DNA from: Serinibacter arcticus
GTDB lineage: Bacteria; Actinomycetota; Actinomycetes; Actinomycetales; Beutenbergiaceae
Direction of reading: 5' to 3'
DNA: 64,000 nt
NCBI RefSeq assembly: GCF_004786095.1
Contig: NZ_RHPJ01000002.1
Location: 124,001-188,000, forward strand
Shown here: positions 43,483-52,674 of the stretch, piece after piece
How the letters are laid out: the number at the start of each line of letters is the position of its first letter
Numbering within the stretch: position 1 is the stretch's first letter
Program-made: the position numbers and the translations under genes
Notes under the pieces: generated by a model
What the model saw: the letters and a program-made list of their open reading frames with translations, nothing else
What the model was told of the DNA's origin: nothing
Databases searched by the model: none

Positions 43483-46400
43483 ATGACGCGCATCTTCGAC
43501 AACCTGTCTGATGAGACGAGGCTCGGCCCTCATCTTCGAGCCACGCTTCCGGGCTTCGAGCGGATGGACGTTGCCGTCGGATACTTCAACTTGCGTGGCT
43601 GGGCGATGTTCGATGACCTCGTACGGACCAAACTTCAGTCCGCGGGCACTCCGTTGGTACGGATCCTCATCGGCATGGTGCTGCCCACAGCGCAGCAGTC
43701 CACGATCGAGGACCTCCAGGCCGGCCTAGACGGGACGACTACACCCGAGGCTGACCGGGCAACGGCCCGGGAGCGCAAGGCGCAGCTACTAGAGCACCTT
43801 CGCGAGCAACTCATGCGGGGTGTGCCAACCGCTGCTGACCGCACGACACTGGCTTCGCTCCGTGAGCTCATCGCGACTGGGCGCGTTGAGGTGAAGGTCT
43901 TTACCTCCCGTCCGTTGCACGGGAAGGCCTACATCCTCCATCGCAGCGATTTGAACAACCCGATCCTGGGCTTCGTCGGATCTTCGAATCTGACGGCTCC
44001 TGGCTTGGTCAGCAACCTCGAGCTCAACGTCGATGTGATGGACGGCGCCGCGGCGAGCGACCTGGATCGGTGGTTCACCACGCTCTGGGATGACCGGTAC
44101 GCGCTCCCGGTCTCCGCTGACCTCCTGGACCTACTCGAGGAGTCGTGGGCTGCCGCTGCTCCGCGGTCCCCCTACGACGTCTTCTTGAAGGTCTGCTTCG
44201 ACTTGTCGCGAGATGTGCGCGAGGGCCTGGCTGCCTACTCGGTGCCTGCCGAGGTCTCTGGAAAATTGCTGAAGTTCCAAGCGACGGCCGTACGGACTCT
44301 CGCTCGGCGTGTCATGTCTCGACGAGGCACGATGCTTGGTGACGTCGTGGGTCTAGGTAAGACTCTGACCGCGATCTCAGTCGCATTGATGCTGCGTGAC
44401 GAACACGGTTTCCGCCCCCTGGTGCTGTGCCCGAAGAACCTGGAGTCAATGTGGCGCGAGCACCTCGAGGCATACGGCCTCCACGGCGGTGAGGTAGTCA
44501 CCTACTCGCGAGCCCACGCCGACCTCAAGTCGCTGCGTGGGCGGTACGGGTTCGTCATAGTGGACGAGTCGCACACCCTCCGCAACGAAGACACGCGCGC
44601 CTACGCCGCGGTCAAAGATCACCTTGAAATCAATGACAGTCGGGTGTTGCTCCTTACCGCGACGCCTTTCAATATCCGCTTCGCTGACGTCGCCAATCAG
44701 CTAGGCCTGTATATCGGCCCCGACGACGATCTCGGGCTGTCTCCCACCGCGGCCCTGGCACAGGACCCCGACCTCGCGAACCGACCGACAGTCGACGGAA
44801 AGATCACGACCCTTGAGGCCTTTCGCCTCTCGGAGTTCGCCGAAGACTGGGCCAGGCTGATGAGCGAGCACCTGGTGCGACGTACTCGGTCGTTCATTCA
44901 ACGCACGTACGCAGAGACCGACCCCAAGACCGGCCAGCTGTACCTGAGATTCAACGACGGCCGCCGCTTTACCTTTCCCAAACGTGTCCCCCGACCGGTC
45001 GAGCACTCCTTCGGCGAGGACGATCCGGCACGCCTCATGGCCTCCGACGCCACCCTGGATGCCATCCGTGCCCTAGACCTACCGCGCTACAACCTGGCTC
45101 CCTACCTGGCAGACGACATCGCCTACTCCGACGCGGAGAAGACGTTCGTCGACAACGTCATCTCGTCCGGAGGCCAGGTGGCCGGCTTCGTCCGAACGCT
45201 GCTCTACAAGCGCCTGTCCTCGTCGGGGTACTCCTTCCTCCTGTCGGTCCGCAAGCACTTGGCACGCAACGAGCTGTTCACATACGCGATCGAGAACAAC
45301 CTGCCTCTGCCCACGGGCTCCATCGAGGACGCCCTGATGGGGGACGTGGACCCCTCCGACGCTGACATCGACGGCACCCTTTCTCTCGTCGGGGACGCTG
45401 CCGCGAGGTACGCCGCGCTCGAGGCTGCCGCGCCGAAGAAGGTCACGTGGGTCCGTCCGGCTCTGTTCACGTCCGCCCTGGCTGAGGACCTAACCAACGA
45501 CGGCGCGCTGCTCTCGCGTCTGCTGGAGCAGTTCGGAACCTGGCGTACCGAGACGGATTCGAAGCTCTCAGCGTTGGTGCACTTGCTGACCGACACGCAC
45601 CCGGACGAGAAGGTGCTCATTTTTACCGAGTACCGGGACACAGCGGAGTACATCGGTCGGGCGCTCGCTGATGCCGGTGTCGCCAGCGTCGGGGTGGCGA
45701 CTGGCTCCAGCGAGAACCCGACGGCACTGGCCCACCGATTCTCACCGCTCTCGAATGCGCTGCCGGGCGCCGACCCTCTCGACCCTGAGCGCGAACTACG
45801 GATCTTGGTCGCTACAGATGTGCTGTCGGAGGGACAGAACCTCCAGGACTCGCACGTCATCGTCAACTTCGACCTCCCGTGGGCGATCATCCGGCTGATT
45901 CAGCGTGCTGGGCGGGTCGACCGCATCGGTCAGGAAGCTGACGAGGTCATCCTCTACTCCTTCTTCCACGACTCGGTCGATCAGGTCATCGACCTTCGTC
46001 GGCGCATAGCCGAGCGGCTTAAGGCGAACGCGGCGGCGTTCGGCTCGGACGAGCAGTTCTTCGGCACGGCTGACGAGGTGAAGACTCTCACCGACCTATA
46101 CACCGGCACCCTGGACGAGCCCGAAGACGAAGGTGACGTCGATGCGGCGTCGCTGGCGTACGAGTACTGGCAGAAGGCGACCAAGGAGGACGCGGCGCTG
46201 GCCGAGCGCATCCAGCGGCTCCCGGACCTCATCGACGCAACTCGACGCGAGCGCGTGAGCGACGAAGGACCTGGCGTCGCGTGCTTCGTCAGAACGGCCT
46301 CCGATCTCGATGGTTTCGGCTGGGCGACACCAGCCGGCGAACTGAAGCTGCTGACTGGCCAGGAGGCCCTACGCCTCTTCGAGGCCACCCCGGATACACC

Positions 46401-46758
46401 CGCGCTCCCGATCCGCTACGACCACGATCAACTCATCGTCAATTTGGTCCGCGGACCGCTGGCAGCACCCCAAGCCCTGGCCGGCAAGATGCGCGGCGTG
46501 CGGCGAACTGTGTGGAACCGCCTCGGCACGACCCTCATGGATCACGACGCAGAGACCTCCGCCGCTCTCGAGGCGTTGTATCAGCACCCACTGACGTCCG
46601 AGGCCGAACGCAGGCTCCGGCGAGCGATTCGCCACTCGGCCGATGACACCAATCTCGCCACGCTCGTGGCGCTACTCCACCGAGACGAGCAACTCGTCCT
46701 CGCCGGCCGCGGCAACGACCCTGTCCGTATCGTCACCTCCCTCGGAGTAATCCCGTGA
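43483..46758 (+). CDS. PLD-nuclease/SNF2 helicase fusion, restriction or defence component
   Basis: A 1091-residue protein. The N-terminal phospholipase-D-like domain (about 1-200) has one HKD site: His146 and Lys148 in LHGKAYI and GFVGSSNLT at 164-171. A SNF2-type helicase follows: Walker A GLGKT (290-294), DESH (361-364), LLLTATPF, then the second RecA domain (KVLIFTEYRDTAEYIG, TDVLSEGQNLQDS, QRAGRVDRIGQ). The last 250 residues are helical and unassigned. Such fusions occur beside methyltransferases in restriction-like islands. The next gene overlaps by a GTGA junction. AGGATGAAGG precedes the ATG. Helicase certain; nuclease activity inferred. Confidence 0.9.
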   Translation: MTRIFDNLSDETRLGPHLRATLPGFERMDVAVGYFNLRGWAMFDDLVRTKLQSAGTPLVRILIGMVLPTAQQSTIEDLQAGLDGTTTPEADRATARERKAQLLEHLREQLMRGVPTAADRTTLASLRELIATGRVEVKVFTSRPLHGKAYILHRSDLNNPILGFVGSSNLTAPGLVSNLELNVDVMDGAAASDLDRWFTTLWDDRYALPVSADLLDLLEESWAAAAPRSPYDVFLKVCFDLSRDVREGLAAYSVPAEVSGKLLKFQATAVRTLARRVMSRRGTMLGDVVGLGKTLTAISVALMLRDEHGFRPLVLCPKNLESMWREHLEAYGLHGGEVVTYSRAHADLKSLRGRYGFVIVDESHTLRNEDTRAYAAVKDHLEINDSRVLLLTATPFNIRFADVANQLGLYIGPDDDLGLSPTAALAQDPDLANRPTVDGKITTLEAFRLSEFAEDWARLMSEHLVRRTRSFIQRTYAETDPKTGQLYLRFNDGRRFTFPKRVPRPVEHSFGEDDPARLMASDATLDAIRALDLPRYNLAPYLADDIAYSDAEKTFVDNVISSGGQVAGFVRTLLYKRLSSSGYSFLLSVRKHLARNELFTYAIENNLPLPTGSIEDALMGDVDPSDADIDGTLSLVGDAAARYAALEAAAPKKVTWVRPALFTSALAEDLTNDGALLSRLLEQFGTWRTETDSKLSALVHLLTDTHPDEKVLIFTEYRDTAEYIGRALADAGVASVGVATGSSENPTALAHRFSPLSNALPGADPLDPERELRILVATDVLSEGQNLQDSHVIVNFDLPWAIIRLIQRAGRVDRIGQEADEVILYSFFHDSVDQVIDLRRRIAERLKANAAAFGSDEQFFGTADEVKTLTDLYTGTLDEPEDEGDVDAASLAYEYWQKATKEDAALAERIQRLPDLIDATRRERVSDEGPGVACFVRTASDLDGFGWATPAGELKLLTGQEALRLFEATPDTPALPIRYDHDQLIVNLVRGPLAAPQALAGKMRGVRRTVWNRLGTTLMDHDAETSAALEALYQHPLTSEAERRLRRAIRHSADDTNLATLVALLHRDEQLVLAGRGNDPVRIVTSLGVIP

Positions 46759-49535
46759 CCACCACAACGTCTAGCCGAAACGCCGCAGTCCAGACCTTGC
46801 TCGACAACGGCGACCTCCGCACGCTCTTCGTCGACGAGCTCGGCTGGTCTAACGCCGACCGCGGACCGGTCACCCTCACCTCCAGCGGCCAGTTCTACTC
46901 ACTAGCGCCCGTCGCCTCGTACAAGGGCATGCGCATCTGGAGCTGTGGCGCGCTTCCCCCGCGCACCATCCAACGTGACCTGGACGCGCAGCTGGGCAAG
47001 GACAACATCGAGCGCCTCATCATCTTCAGCGACAGCAAGCGCCAAGAGTGGCGATGGCCCCGGCGCGGTGAAGCAGCAGGCTCGAACTCGGCCCTGATGA
47101 ACCACCAGCACACGATCGGCACGCCAAACCCCGAGCTGCTCGAACGCCTCGCCGCGATAACGATCGGGTTCGATGAAGACCCCTCGCTGATCGAGGTTCT
47201 CGCGCGCATGCGGTCAGCTTTCAACCGGGAGTCTGAGACTGCCGCCGTGCGCGCCGCACGCCTGATGGGTGACCTCTACACCCAACTCGAGGTCGCAGGC
47301 GTCGAAGAAGACAGCGCCACTCTCCTGCTGTCGCGGCTGCTGTTCCTGCTGTTCGCGGACGACACCGGGATGTGGAAGTCCAAGCCCGACCTCTTCGCGA
47401 GCTATCTCGAGCTCCACACCTCTGCAGACACGCTGCACGTCGACCTTGGCGCACTGTTCGACGTTCTAGACACAGACGAGAAGGACCGTGGGCACCTGGC
47501 ACTCGACTCGCCCTACCGGGTCTTCCGTCACGTCAACGGACGACTGTTCGCGGAATCTCTTGCGCTTCCTCCACTCACGGCTCAGTTCCGTCTGACCCTG
47601 CTCGAGGCCGCAGAGTTCGACTGGGGCCGGATCTCGCCCGCTGTGTTCGGCTCCATGTTCCAGACCGTAAAGGACAAGGACTCCCGACGGGCGGGTGGCG
47701 AGCACTACACGACCGAGCAGAACATCATCAAGACGATCGGCCCACTCTTCCTCGACGAGCTCCACGACCGCTTCGATGCCGCCTACGACGACAAGGCGCA
47801 GCTGACCCGTCTGCATAACGACCTGGGGCGCCTGCGGATCCTCGATCCCGCATGCGGCTGTGGCAACTTCCTCATCGTCGCCTACCGCGAACTGCGAGCA
47901 CTTGAGCTTCAGGTGCTCGCCAGGCGACGGGACCTCGACTCGCAGAGCGGCATCCACACCGGCGGTATCAACAGGTCTCAGATGACCCTCGACGTCTCCA
48001 ACCTGGTCAAGGTGCGGCTGGACCACTTCTACGGCATCGAGATCGATGAGTGGCCCGCGCGCATTGCCGGTACCGCGATGCTGCTCGTCGACCACCTGGC
48101 CAACCAGCTGATGGAAGAGGAGTTCGGTTTGGCTCCCGACCGCCTCCCCGTCAAGATCGTCGCAGAGATTCACCACGAGAACGCGCTCCGCGTCGACTGG
48201 GCCACGATCATTGAACCGAGCGACGACGTCATCATTGTCGGGAACCCGCCATTCGTGGGCCGTAAGTACCGCAACACTGAGCAAGCGGCCGACATGAAGT
48301 TCGTGTGGGGCAAGGCATACAACGTAAACCTCGACTTCGTGACCTCCTGGTACGCCAAGACCCTCGAGTACTTCGGAGACCACAGAGGGCGCTGGGCGTT
48401 CGTCTCGACCAACTCAATCTCCCAGGGGGAGCCCGTTGCGAGCCTATGGGGCCCCATTCTGAAGGCGGGATGGCGCTGCAGGTTCGCGCACCGTTCCTTC
48501 AAGTGGACGACGGAGGCAAAGGGCGGCGCCGCAGTCCACGTGAGCATCGTCGGTTTCGACCGCGGGCGCACGACACCGCGGCCGACCCTGTACCGCTACC
48601 CGCACGGCCCCGCCGCGGACGCAGTGCCAACGGAAGTGCGCAACATTAACCCGTACCTCATGGACGGCCCCAATGTGCTCATCACCAAGCCGGGACGGCC
48701 GCTGAACCCACAGATGCCTGCCGTTGGCCTCGGATCTATGCCGAATGACGGTAAGGGCAACCTGCTCGTCTCGAGAGCGCAACTGGCAGACGTTCAGGCT
48801 GACCCGATCGCCGCGAAGTACGTACGGCCGCTCGTCGGGACGGACGAGTTGCTGTATGGCAAGGAGCGCTGGTGCCTGTGGCTCGCCGACGCGGACCCGG
48901 TTGACCTCGAGACAAGCCCCGTCCTACGCGCACGCCTCGATGCGTGCGCCAAGGCTCGCAGGGCCTCGAAGAACCCGGACACCGTCGCGATGGCAGACCA
49001 TCCACACCTCTTCTGGCACATCGCTCAGCCCAGCGCCCCCTACCTGTGCATCCCCGGGGTTGTTTCCGAGGCCCGCTCGTACTTCACTCCTGCGCACTTC
49101 GAACCTGACGTCGTGACGTCCAACGCGGCCTTCCTGGCGACCGACCCCGATGGGTTCGCCTTCGCAATCCTGTCCTCATCGCTGTTCATGACGTGGTTGC
49201 AGACGTTCACCGGACGGCTTAAGTCCGATCTGCGGTTCTCCCGTACCTTTACCTACGACTCCTTCCCGCTCCCCCACGTCAGTGCTGGTCAGCGTAAAGC
49301 GATCGTGACTGCCGGCCACGTCGTGCTGGCGGCACGGGCCGCACACCCCGGCCAGACCCTCGCCCAGTTGTACGGCGCCTACATGCCCGCCGACGTCGCG
49401 GACGCCCACGCGGAAGTCGACAGGGCGGTAGACGAAGTGTTCGGCGCAACCCCCACCCTCGGCGAAGAGGGGCGGGCTCTCCTGCTCCTCAAGTCCTACG
49501 AAACGCTGATCTCGCAGGCGCCCCGGCGAAACTAG
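46755..49535 (+). CDS. Type IIG-like DNA methyltransferase (MmeI/Eco57I group)
   Basis: A 926-residue protein coupled to the helicase (GTGA overlap). Residues 1-110 (FVDELGW, IERLIIFSDSKRQEWRW) resemble the nuclease-like N-terminal domain of type IIG enzymes. A helical spacer leads to an N6-adenine methyltransferase domain with motif I DPACGCGNF (from residue 364) and motif IV NPPF (497-500); MmeI-like stretches include MTLDVSNLVKVRLDHFYGIEID. The C-terminal part (about 600-900) should be the target recognition domain. It probably marks self DNA while the PLD-helicase acts on unmodified DNA. The recognition site is not predictable. Confidence 0.88.
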   Translation: MTTTTSSRNAAVQTLLDNGDLRTLFVDELGWSNADRGPVTLTSSGQFYSLAPVASYKGMRIWSCGALPPRTIQRDLDAQLGKDNIERLIIFSDSKRQEWRWPRRGEAAGSNSALMNHQHTIGTPNPELLERLAAITIGFDEDPSLIEVLARMRSAFNRESETAAVRAARLMGDLYTQLEVAGVEEDSATLLLSRLLFLLFADDTGMWKSKPDLFASYLELHTSADTLHVDLGALFDVLDTDEKDRGHLALDSPYRVFRHVNGRLFAESLALPPLTAQFRLTLLEAAEFDWGRISPAVFGSMFQTVKDKDSRRAGGEHYTTEQNIIKTIGPLFLDELHDRFDAAYDDKAQLTRLHNDLGRLRILDPACGCGNFLIVAYRELRALELQVLARRRDLDSQSGIHTGGINRSQMTLDVSNLVKVRLDHFYGIEIDEWPARIAGTAMLLVDHLANQLMEEEFGLAPDRLPVKIVAEIHHENALRVDWATIIEPSDDVIIVGNPPFVGRKYRNTEQAADMKFVWGKAYNVNLDFVTSWYAKTLEYFGDHRGRWAFVSTNSISQGEPVASLWGPILKAGWRCRFAHRSFKWTTEAKGGAAVHVSIVGFDRGRTTPRPTLYRYPHGPAADAVPTEVRNINPYLMDGPNVLITKPGRPLNPQMPAVGLGSMPNDGKGNLLVSRAQLADVQADPIAAKYVRPLVGTDELLYGKERWCLWLADADPVDLETSPVLRARLDACAKARRASKNPDTVAMADHPHLFWHIAQPSAPYLCIPGVVSEARSYFTPAHFEPDVVTSNAAFLATDPDGFAFAILSSSLFMTWLQTFTGRLKSDLRFSRTFTYDSFPLPHVSAGQRKAIVTAGHVVLAARAAHPGQTLAQLYGAYMPADVADAHAEVDRAVDEVFGATPTLGEEGRALLLLKSYETLISQAPRRN

Positions 49536-49692
49536 GGAGCAACGGGCGACGGGACACTTAGCCCCACTCGACGTTCGCGAGCCCCGTGTGAACCACGATC
49601 CGAGCCAGCAGCTTCGACCAGTATCTGAACTGACGAGACCGATCTCGATGGTGTCGCTCTGACTGGATTAGCTCGAGGATCTTGAGCACGCT

Positions 49693-50034
49693 CTAATGGC
49701 CGTCACGCTGGCGGCCTGCACGCTCGTCGAGGGCGCGCAGACCGCTGGCGTGACACTTTAGGCCGACGCGGAACTGCATTTCGGTCCGCCTGCGGTCGCG
49801 TGAATGGGGTGTGTCTGTGTAGGAGTGGCAGTCCCTCGAATAGTGCAGCAAAACCCCCACTGCCCTTTGTTCACTGCCGACGCGGGCGACGCGGCTCAGC
49901 AGCTCGAGCCACACAGTTCTCTTAGCAGCGGGCACAAGCGCCTGGCCGATCACGGCTAGCGGCACGCCCAATCGCTGGTCCTCGTCGGAGAACTTGGGAG
50001 TCTTCCTGAGGCTGCCATCGCCGCACCACCCACG
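49693..50034 (-). pseudogene. Possible gene remnant
   Basis: An open frame of 114 codons whose first part (LRKTPKFSDEDQRLGVPLAV, then AAKRTVWLELLSRVARV) has protein-like composition but no ATG or ribosome site; the first usable start is TTG at 49971. The rest of the 646-base gap between the methyltransferase and the AbrB-domain gene shows no other gene. I read it as the leftover of a larger minus-strand gene, with low certainty. Confidence 0.25.
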
Positions 50035-50162
50035 TCATTAACGACACCTGACATGGCACCGGCGCCGGCCCGACCCGGTTCGTGCGAGCGGTCACGGTCT
50101 CGACTGTCCCGAGTGCTGGGCACGGCTAGGGCGGTCACTTCGAGGCGAGTCGGACCCGATTT

Positions 50163-50182
50163 TAGTGCTATTTTTAGCACTA
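50163..50182. promoter_or_regulatory. Palindrome overlapping an AbrB-domain gene start
   Basis: Perfect inverted repeat TAGTGCTA-TTTT-TAGCACTA; its last base is the A of the ATG. It sits where an autoregulatory operator of an antitoxin-type regulator would be, and the TATTTT inside could also serve as a -10 element. Confidence 0.65.
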
Positions 50183-50544
50183 TGCGTCTCTACGGCCCGC
50201 GACCAGTTCACGCCAGAACACGGCGGGTTTGCCTTCCCCGTCGTCTTCTGAATGATCTTTCTTTGAGGGCTGGCGACTGCCTGACGGTGACTGTTGCGAC
50301 CGGTCGACCTGGGGAGCTGTTGCTGATGCCGTCGCCGACCTCCAGTGCGAGCCTCGGCGTGCGGGACCCTGAACGCCCTCGTGCACTCTCGATCCACGGA
50401 CAGGTCTCCATCCCGAAACGGCTCCTTGACGCCGTAGGGGTCTCCGAGGCAAGTCCAATGGTCTATCTCGTCCAAGAGCGGGGCGGTCGGTCGCTGAGGC
50501 TTATTCCTGAGCACACAGCTCGGGCGAAGGTTTGGAAGCGATGA
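50182..50544 (+). CDS. Protein with two AbrB/SpoVT-type domains
   Basis: A 120-residue protein made of two swapped-hairpin-like units: RRVCLPRRLLNDLSLRAGDCLTVTV (about 13-37) and GQVSIPKRLLDAVGVSEASPMVYLV (about 74-98), each with the Pro-[KR]-x-L-L-x-x-[LV]-x-[LV] pattern of AbrB/SpoVT DNA-binding domains. It probably binds the palindrome that overlaps its own start codon. The next gene begins in an ATGA overlap, so it may be the antitoxin or regulator half of a two-gene unit. An mRNA without leader is possible because no ribosome site precedes the ATG. Confidence 0.7.
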   Translation: MRLYGPRPVHARTRRVCLPRRLLNDLSLRAGDCLTVTVATGRPGELLLMPSPTSSASLGVRDPERPRALSIHGQVSIPKRLLDAVGVSEASPMVYLVQERGGRSLRLIPEHTARAKVWKR

Positions 50545-51200
50545 GGGCGTTGCGCTCCTCGGCGCGGGCGGGGACGGTACGCGAGGATGGTCTAGTGCCT
50601 AACATCACCCTTGCTCACGAACTCACGTGGAGCCGTCCGGTCGCTGACTTCGGAGAGAGCGACGAGCGTCTGGCAGCGGCGGCGGTCATCAGGGCGTCTT
50701 GGCCGGGTGCAGTGCTGCCGGCTGTACGACTTCTCGGCGCGTGGGTTTGGCCGATCGTGGTCTTCACAGGTGCGATGGATCGCATCAGGCAGGGAGTTGG
50801 TCCGGAACGACGACTGCTGATACTCAAGGACTGGGAGGACCGCGGGGACGCTTGCGACGTGGATGGGGTCCCGCCCGCACCGTTGCGAATCGCAGGCTTC
50901 GTCATCACGACGCGAAGGTGGCGGGCGGCGCTCAGTGACGCAGGAGTGGTCTCGCCGCTGGCCCCTGTACTACTCGTTCGCTCGAGCGAGCCGTCACGCC
51001 TACAGCTTCTGGAAGCTGACCTAGCCGGTCTGTGGGTCGCGCATACGGTTGAAGACTGTCACCCAGAGATCCTCGTATCCGGGCAGGGCGCTCCTCTGTC
51101 GCGCACCCCGAGAGTGCCGGGAACGCGATTGCTCGAAGAAGGCCTCTTCGCCCATGCCCTAGCCAGTGGTCGCGCTCCGGCCCACGATTTGAAGGAATAA
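50541..51200 (+). CDS. Protein of unknown function coupled to the AbrB-domain gene
   Basis: A 219-residue protein, not recognised. It contains alternating strands and helices (LLGAWVWPIVVFTGAMDRI, LRIAGFVITTRRWRAALS, LAPVLLVRSS, EPSRLQLLEADLAGLWVAH) and no transmembrane segment long enough to be certain. The ATG at 50541 overlaps the preceding stop codon and has GGAAG upstream. Its position after a small autoregulated DNA-binding protein suggests the effector of a toxin-antitoxin-like or regulatory pair, which is inference only. Confidence 0.6.
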   Translation: MRALRSSARAGTVREDGLVPNITLAHELTWSRPVADFGESDERLAAAAVIRASWPGAVLPAVRLLGAWVWPIVVFTGAMDRIRQGVGPERRLLILKDWEDRGDACDVDGVPPAPLRIAGFVITTRRWRAALSDAGVVSPLAPVLLVRSSEPSRLQLLEADLAGLWVAHTVEDCHPEILVSGQGAPLSRTPRVPGTRLLEEGLFAHALASGRAPAHDLKE

Positions 51201-51345
51201 CTGACAGAGGTAGTCCTGGTCGTCGGTGGAAGCGCTCGGGCTAGGGCCGCCTGTTCACGTGGCAACCCCCACTTCACTTGTCATCGCTGTACGCGGCACC
51301 ATCCCGGTCTAAACCGCCCAGCAAGATCAAGTTTCAACCAACGTT

Positions 51346-52536
51346 CTAGCGGACGCCCGCGCGCACCGGCGCGAGCCGAGCCCAGTACTGCAGGGCGGCC
51401 TTCGGCTTCCAGGGTGAGCCGCTGGGATTTGCCAAGTCGAGATGTCGGGTTCGGGCGAGTTCACATAGCGCTGACCAGGTCTTGGCCTGGGAGGAGGTCG
51501 TTGTGCTGCCACTGACCAGGTGTCCAATCTCTGCGAGGGCGGCCGTGGAGTGCTGGAAGCTAGCCCGGAACCCTTGGTCGCCTGGCTCGTTACCAATCCA
51601 GGTGAGGTCACGGTCATTGCAGAACCAGCAGGAGCAGCGCCAGAGCGGTGCGAGGGGGTCGCGGAAGTAGGCCTGCTCGAAGCGATGCTGGGAGTAGTAG
51701 CCAAGGAGCCGCGGTACAACAAGGGAGAGCTTCTCCCCGGCCCCACCTGTGCTGCGCGGGTAGATGTGCCGGAGACCAGAATGGGCACCCACCGCCCCGG
51801 CAGCAGCGCCGTGACACAGGGCACCGATGGCCGAGGTGTCGCTACGCAGCAAACTGACGGCGGGGTTGGAGTTCCTGATGACCTGAACCAAGGACTCTGC
51901 AACTCCTTCATCGTCGAAGGGATCGGATGGGTGCTCGAGCAGGAGTGCAACCGGGCGCTCGAAGTCATTGACCAGGTCCGTGATCGCGGTGGCTTCATCC
52001 CGGAGAAGGCTGGAGGGCATCGGAAGCGCGATGATGGTGCGCTCAGGCAGTGATCTGGTCATGTTGAGGAGGGCGTCGACGTCGCCGAGCGACTCAACGA
52101 AGCCAGAGTCCGTCAAAGCCCATGGCAGTCCCAGCGTCTCGAGCTGGTGTACCGCCCACTGCCGCGAGATCCCGTCCGCGACGCGCTTACGGTTTTTCCC
52201 GGAGTAGTGGTTTGCATCGATCATGATGCTTGAGGATCGGTGCCGTCTCCGCACGGGTTCGATCGCGCTTCTCGCCTGCTGAAGCATCGTGGTGCAACTG
52301 TTGCGGTCAAGTGTGAAGACAACGCCGAGACGGTACTGCTCGACTAGTTTCGCGGCGTCGAGCGTCTCCCTCGCGTGGGCCTGGACGAAGAGGCCACTTT
52401 CGAAGCCGTCGAGACCCGCCTCGGGCAGCAGACCGGCGCGCGGCAACGGTCCGTCGGGCCAGACGAGTTCGGACTCCGTCTCCAGCATGGCAAGACCAAG
52501 CTCGAGTTCGGGCTGGGTAGAAACCCCGTCAGACAT
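51346..52536 (-). CDS. Putative TGT/DpdA-like TIM-barrel zinc protein
   Basis: A 396-residue protein. Residues 300-330 carry CxCxxC (Cys301, Cys303, Cys306) and a histidine 22 residues later (His329), nearly the C-x-C-x2-C-x25-H zinc site of tRNA-guanine transglycosylases. Upstream segments read as barrel strands (SSSIMIDANHY, PWALTDSGFV, RTIIALPMPS, PVALLLEH) and IYPRSTGGAGEKLSLVVPRLLGYY precedes the zinc site as in TGT enzymes. DpdA relatives insert 7-deazaguanine into DNA; canonical TGTs act on tRNA. No queuosine or preQ0 genes lie in the window, so the reaction is open. The gene is divergent from the kinase fusion. Confidence 0.5.
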   Translation of the reverse strand: MSDGVSTQPELELGLAMLETESELVWPDGPLPRAGLLPEAGLDGFESGLFVQAHARETLDAAKLVEQYRLGVVFTLDRNSCTTMLQQARSAIEPVRRRHRSSSIMIDANHYSGKNRKRVADGISRQWAVHQLETLGLPWALTDSGFVESLGDVDALLNMTRSLPERTIIALPMPSSLLRDEATAITDLVNDFERPVALLLEHPSDPFDDEGVAESLVQVIRNSNPAVSLLRSDTSAIGALCHGAAAGAVGAHSGLRHIYPRSTGGAGEKLSLVVPRLLGYYSQHRFEQAYFRDPLAPLWRCSCWFCNDRDLTWIGNEPGDQGFRASFQHSTAALAEIGHLVSGSTTTSSQAKTWSALCELARTRHLDLANPSGSPWKPKAALQYWARLAPVRAGVR

Positions 52537-52635
52537 GCCTGGAAGCCCCTTCGTAGTTACCTCAGCTTCAGGGCCATCCTGCGCCCGGCCACTGACAAGG
52601 TATCCCTTTACGTCGCAGCAAGAGTAAGTCTATGG

Positions 52636-52650
52636 TTGCGGTCACCGCAA
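52636..52650. promoter_or_regulatory. Inverted repeat in the divergent promoter region
   Basis: TTGCGG-TCA-CCGCAA, a perfect 6-3-6 palindrome 25 bases before the kinase-fusion ATG and about 100 bases from the divergent gene's start. It may be bound by the kinase's own N-terminal DNA-binding domain. Confidence 0.5.
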
Positions 52651-52674
52651 GGGTTCAAGGAGTGAGGACAGGGG

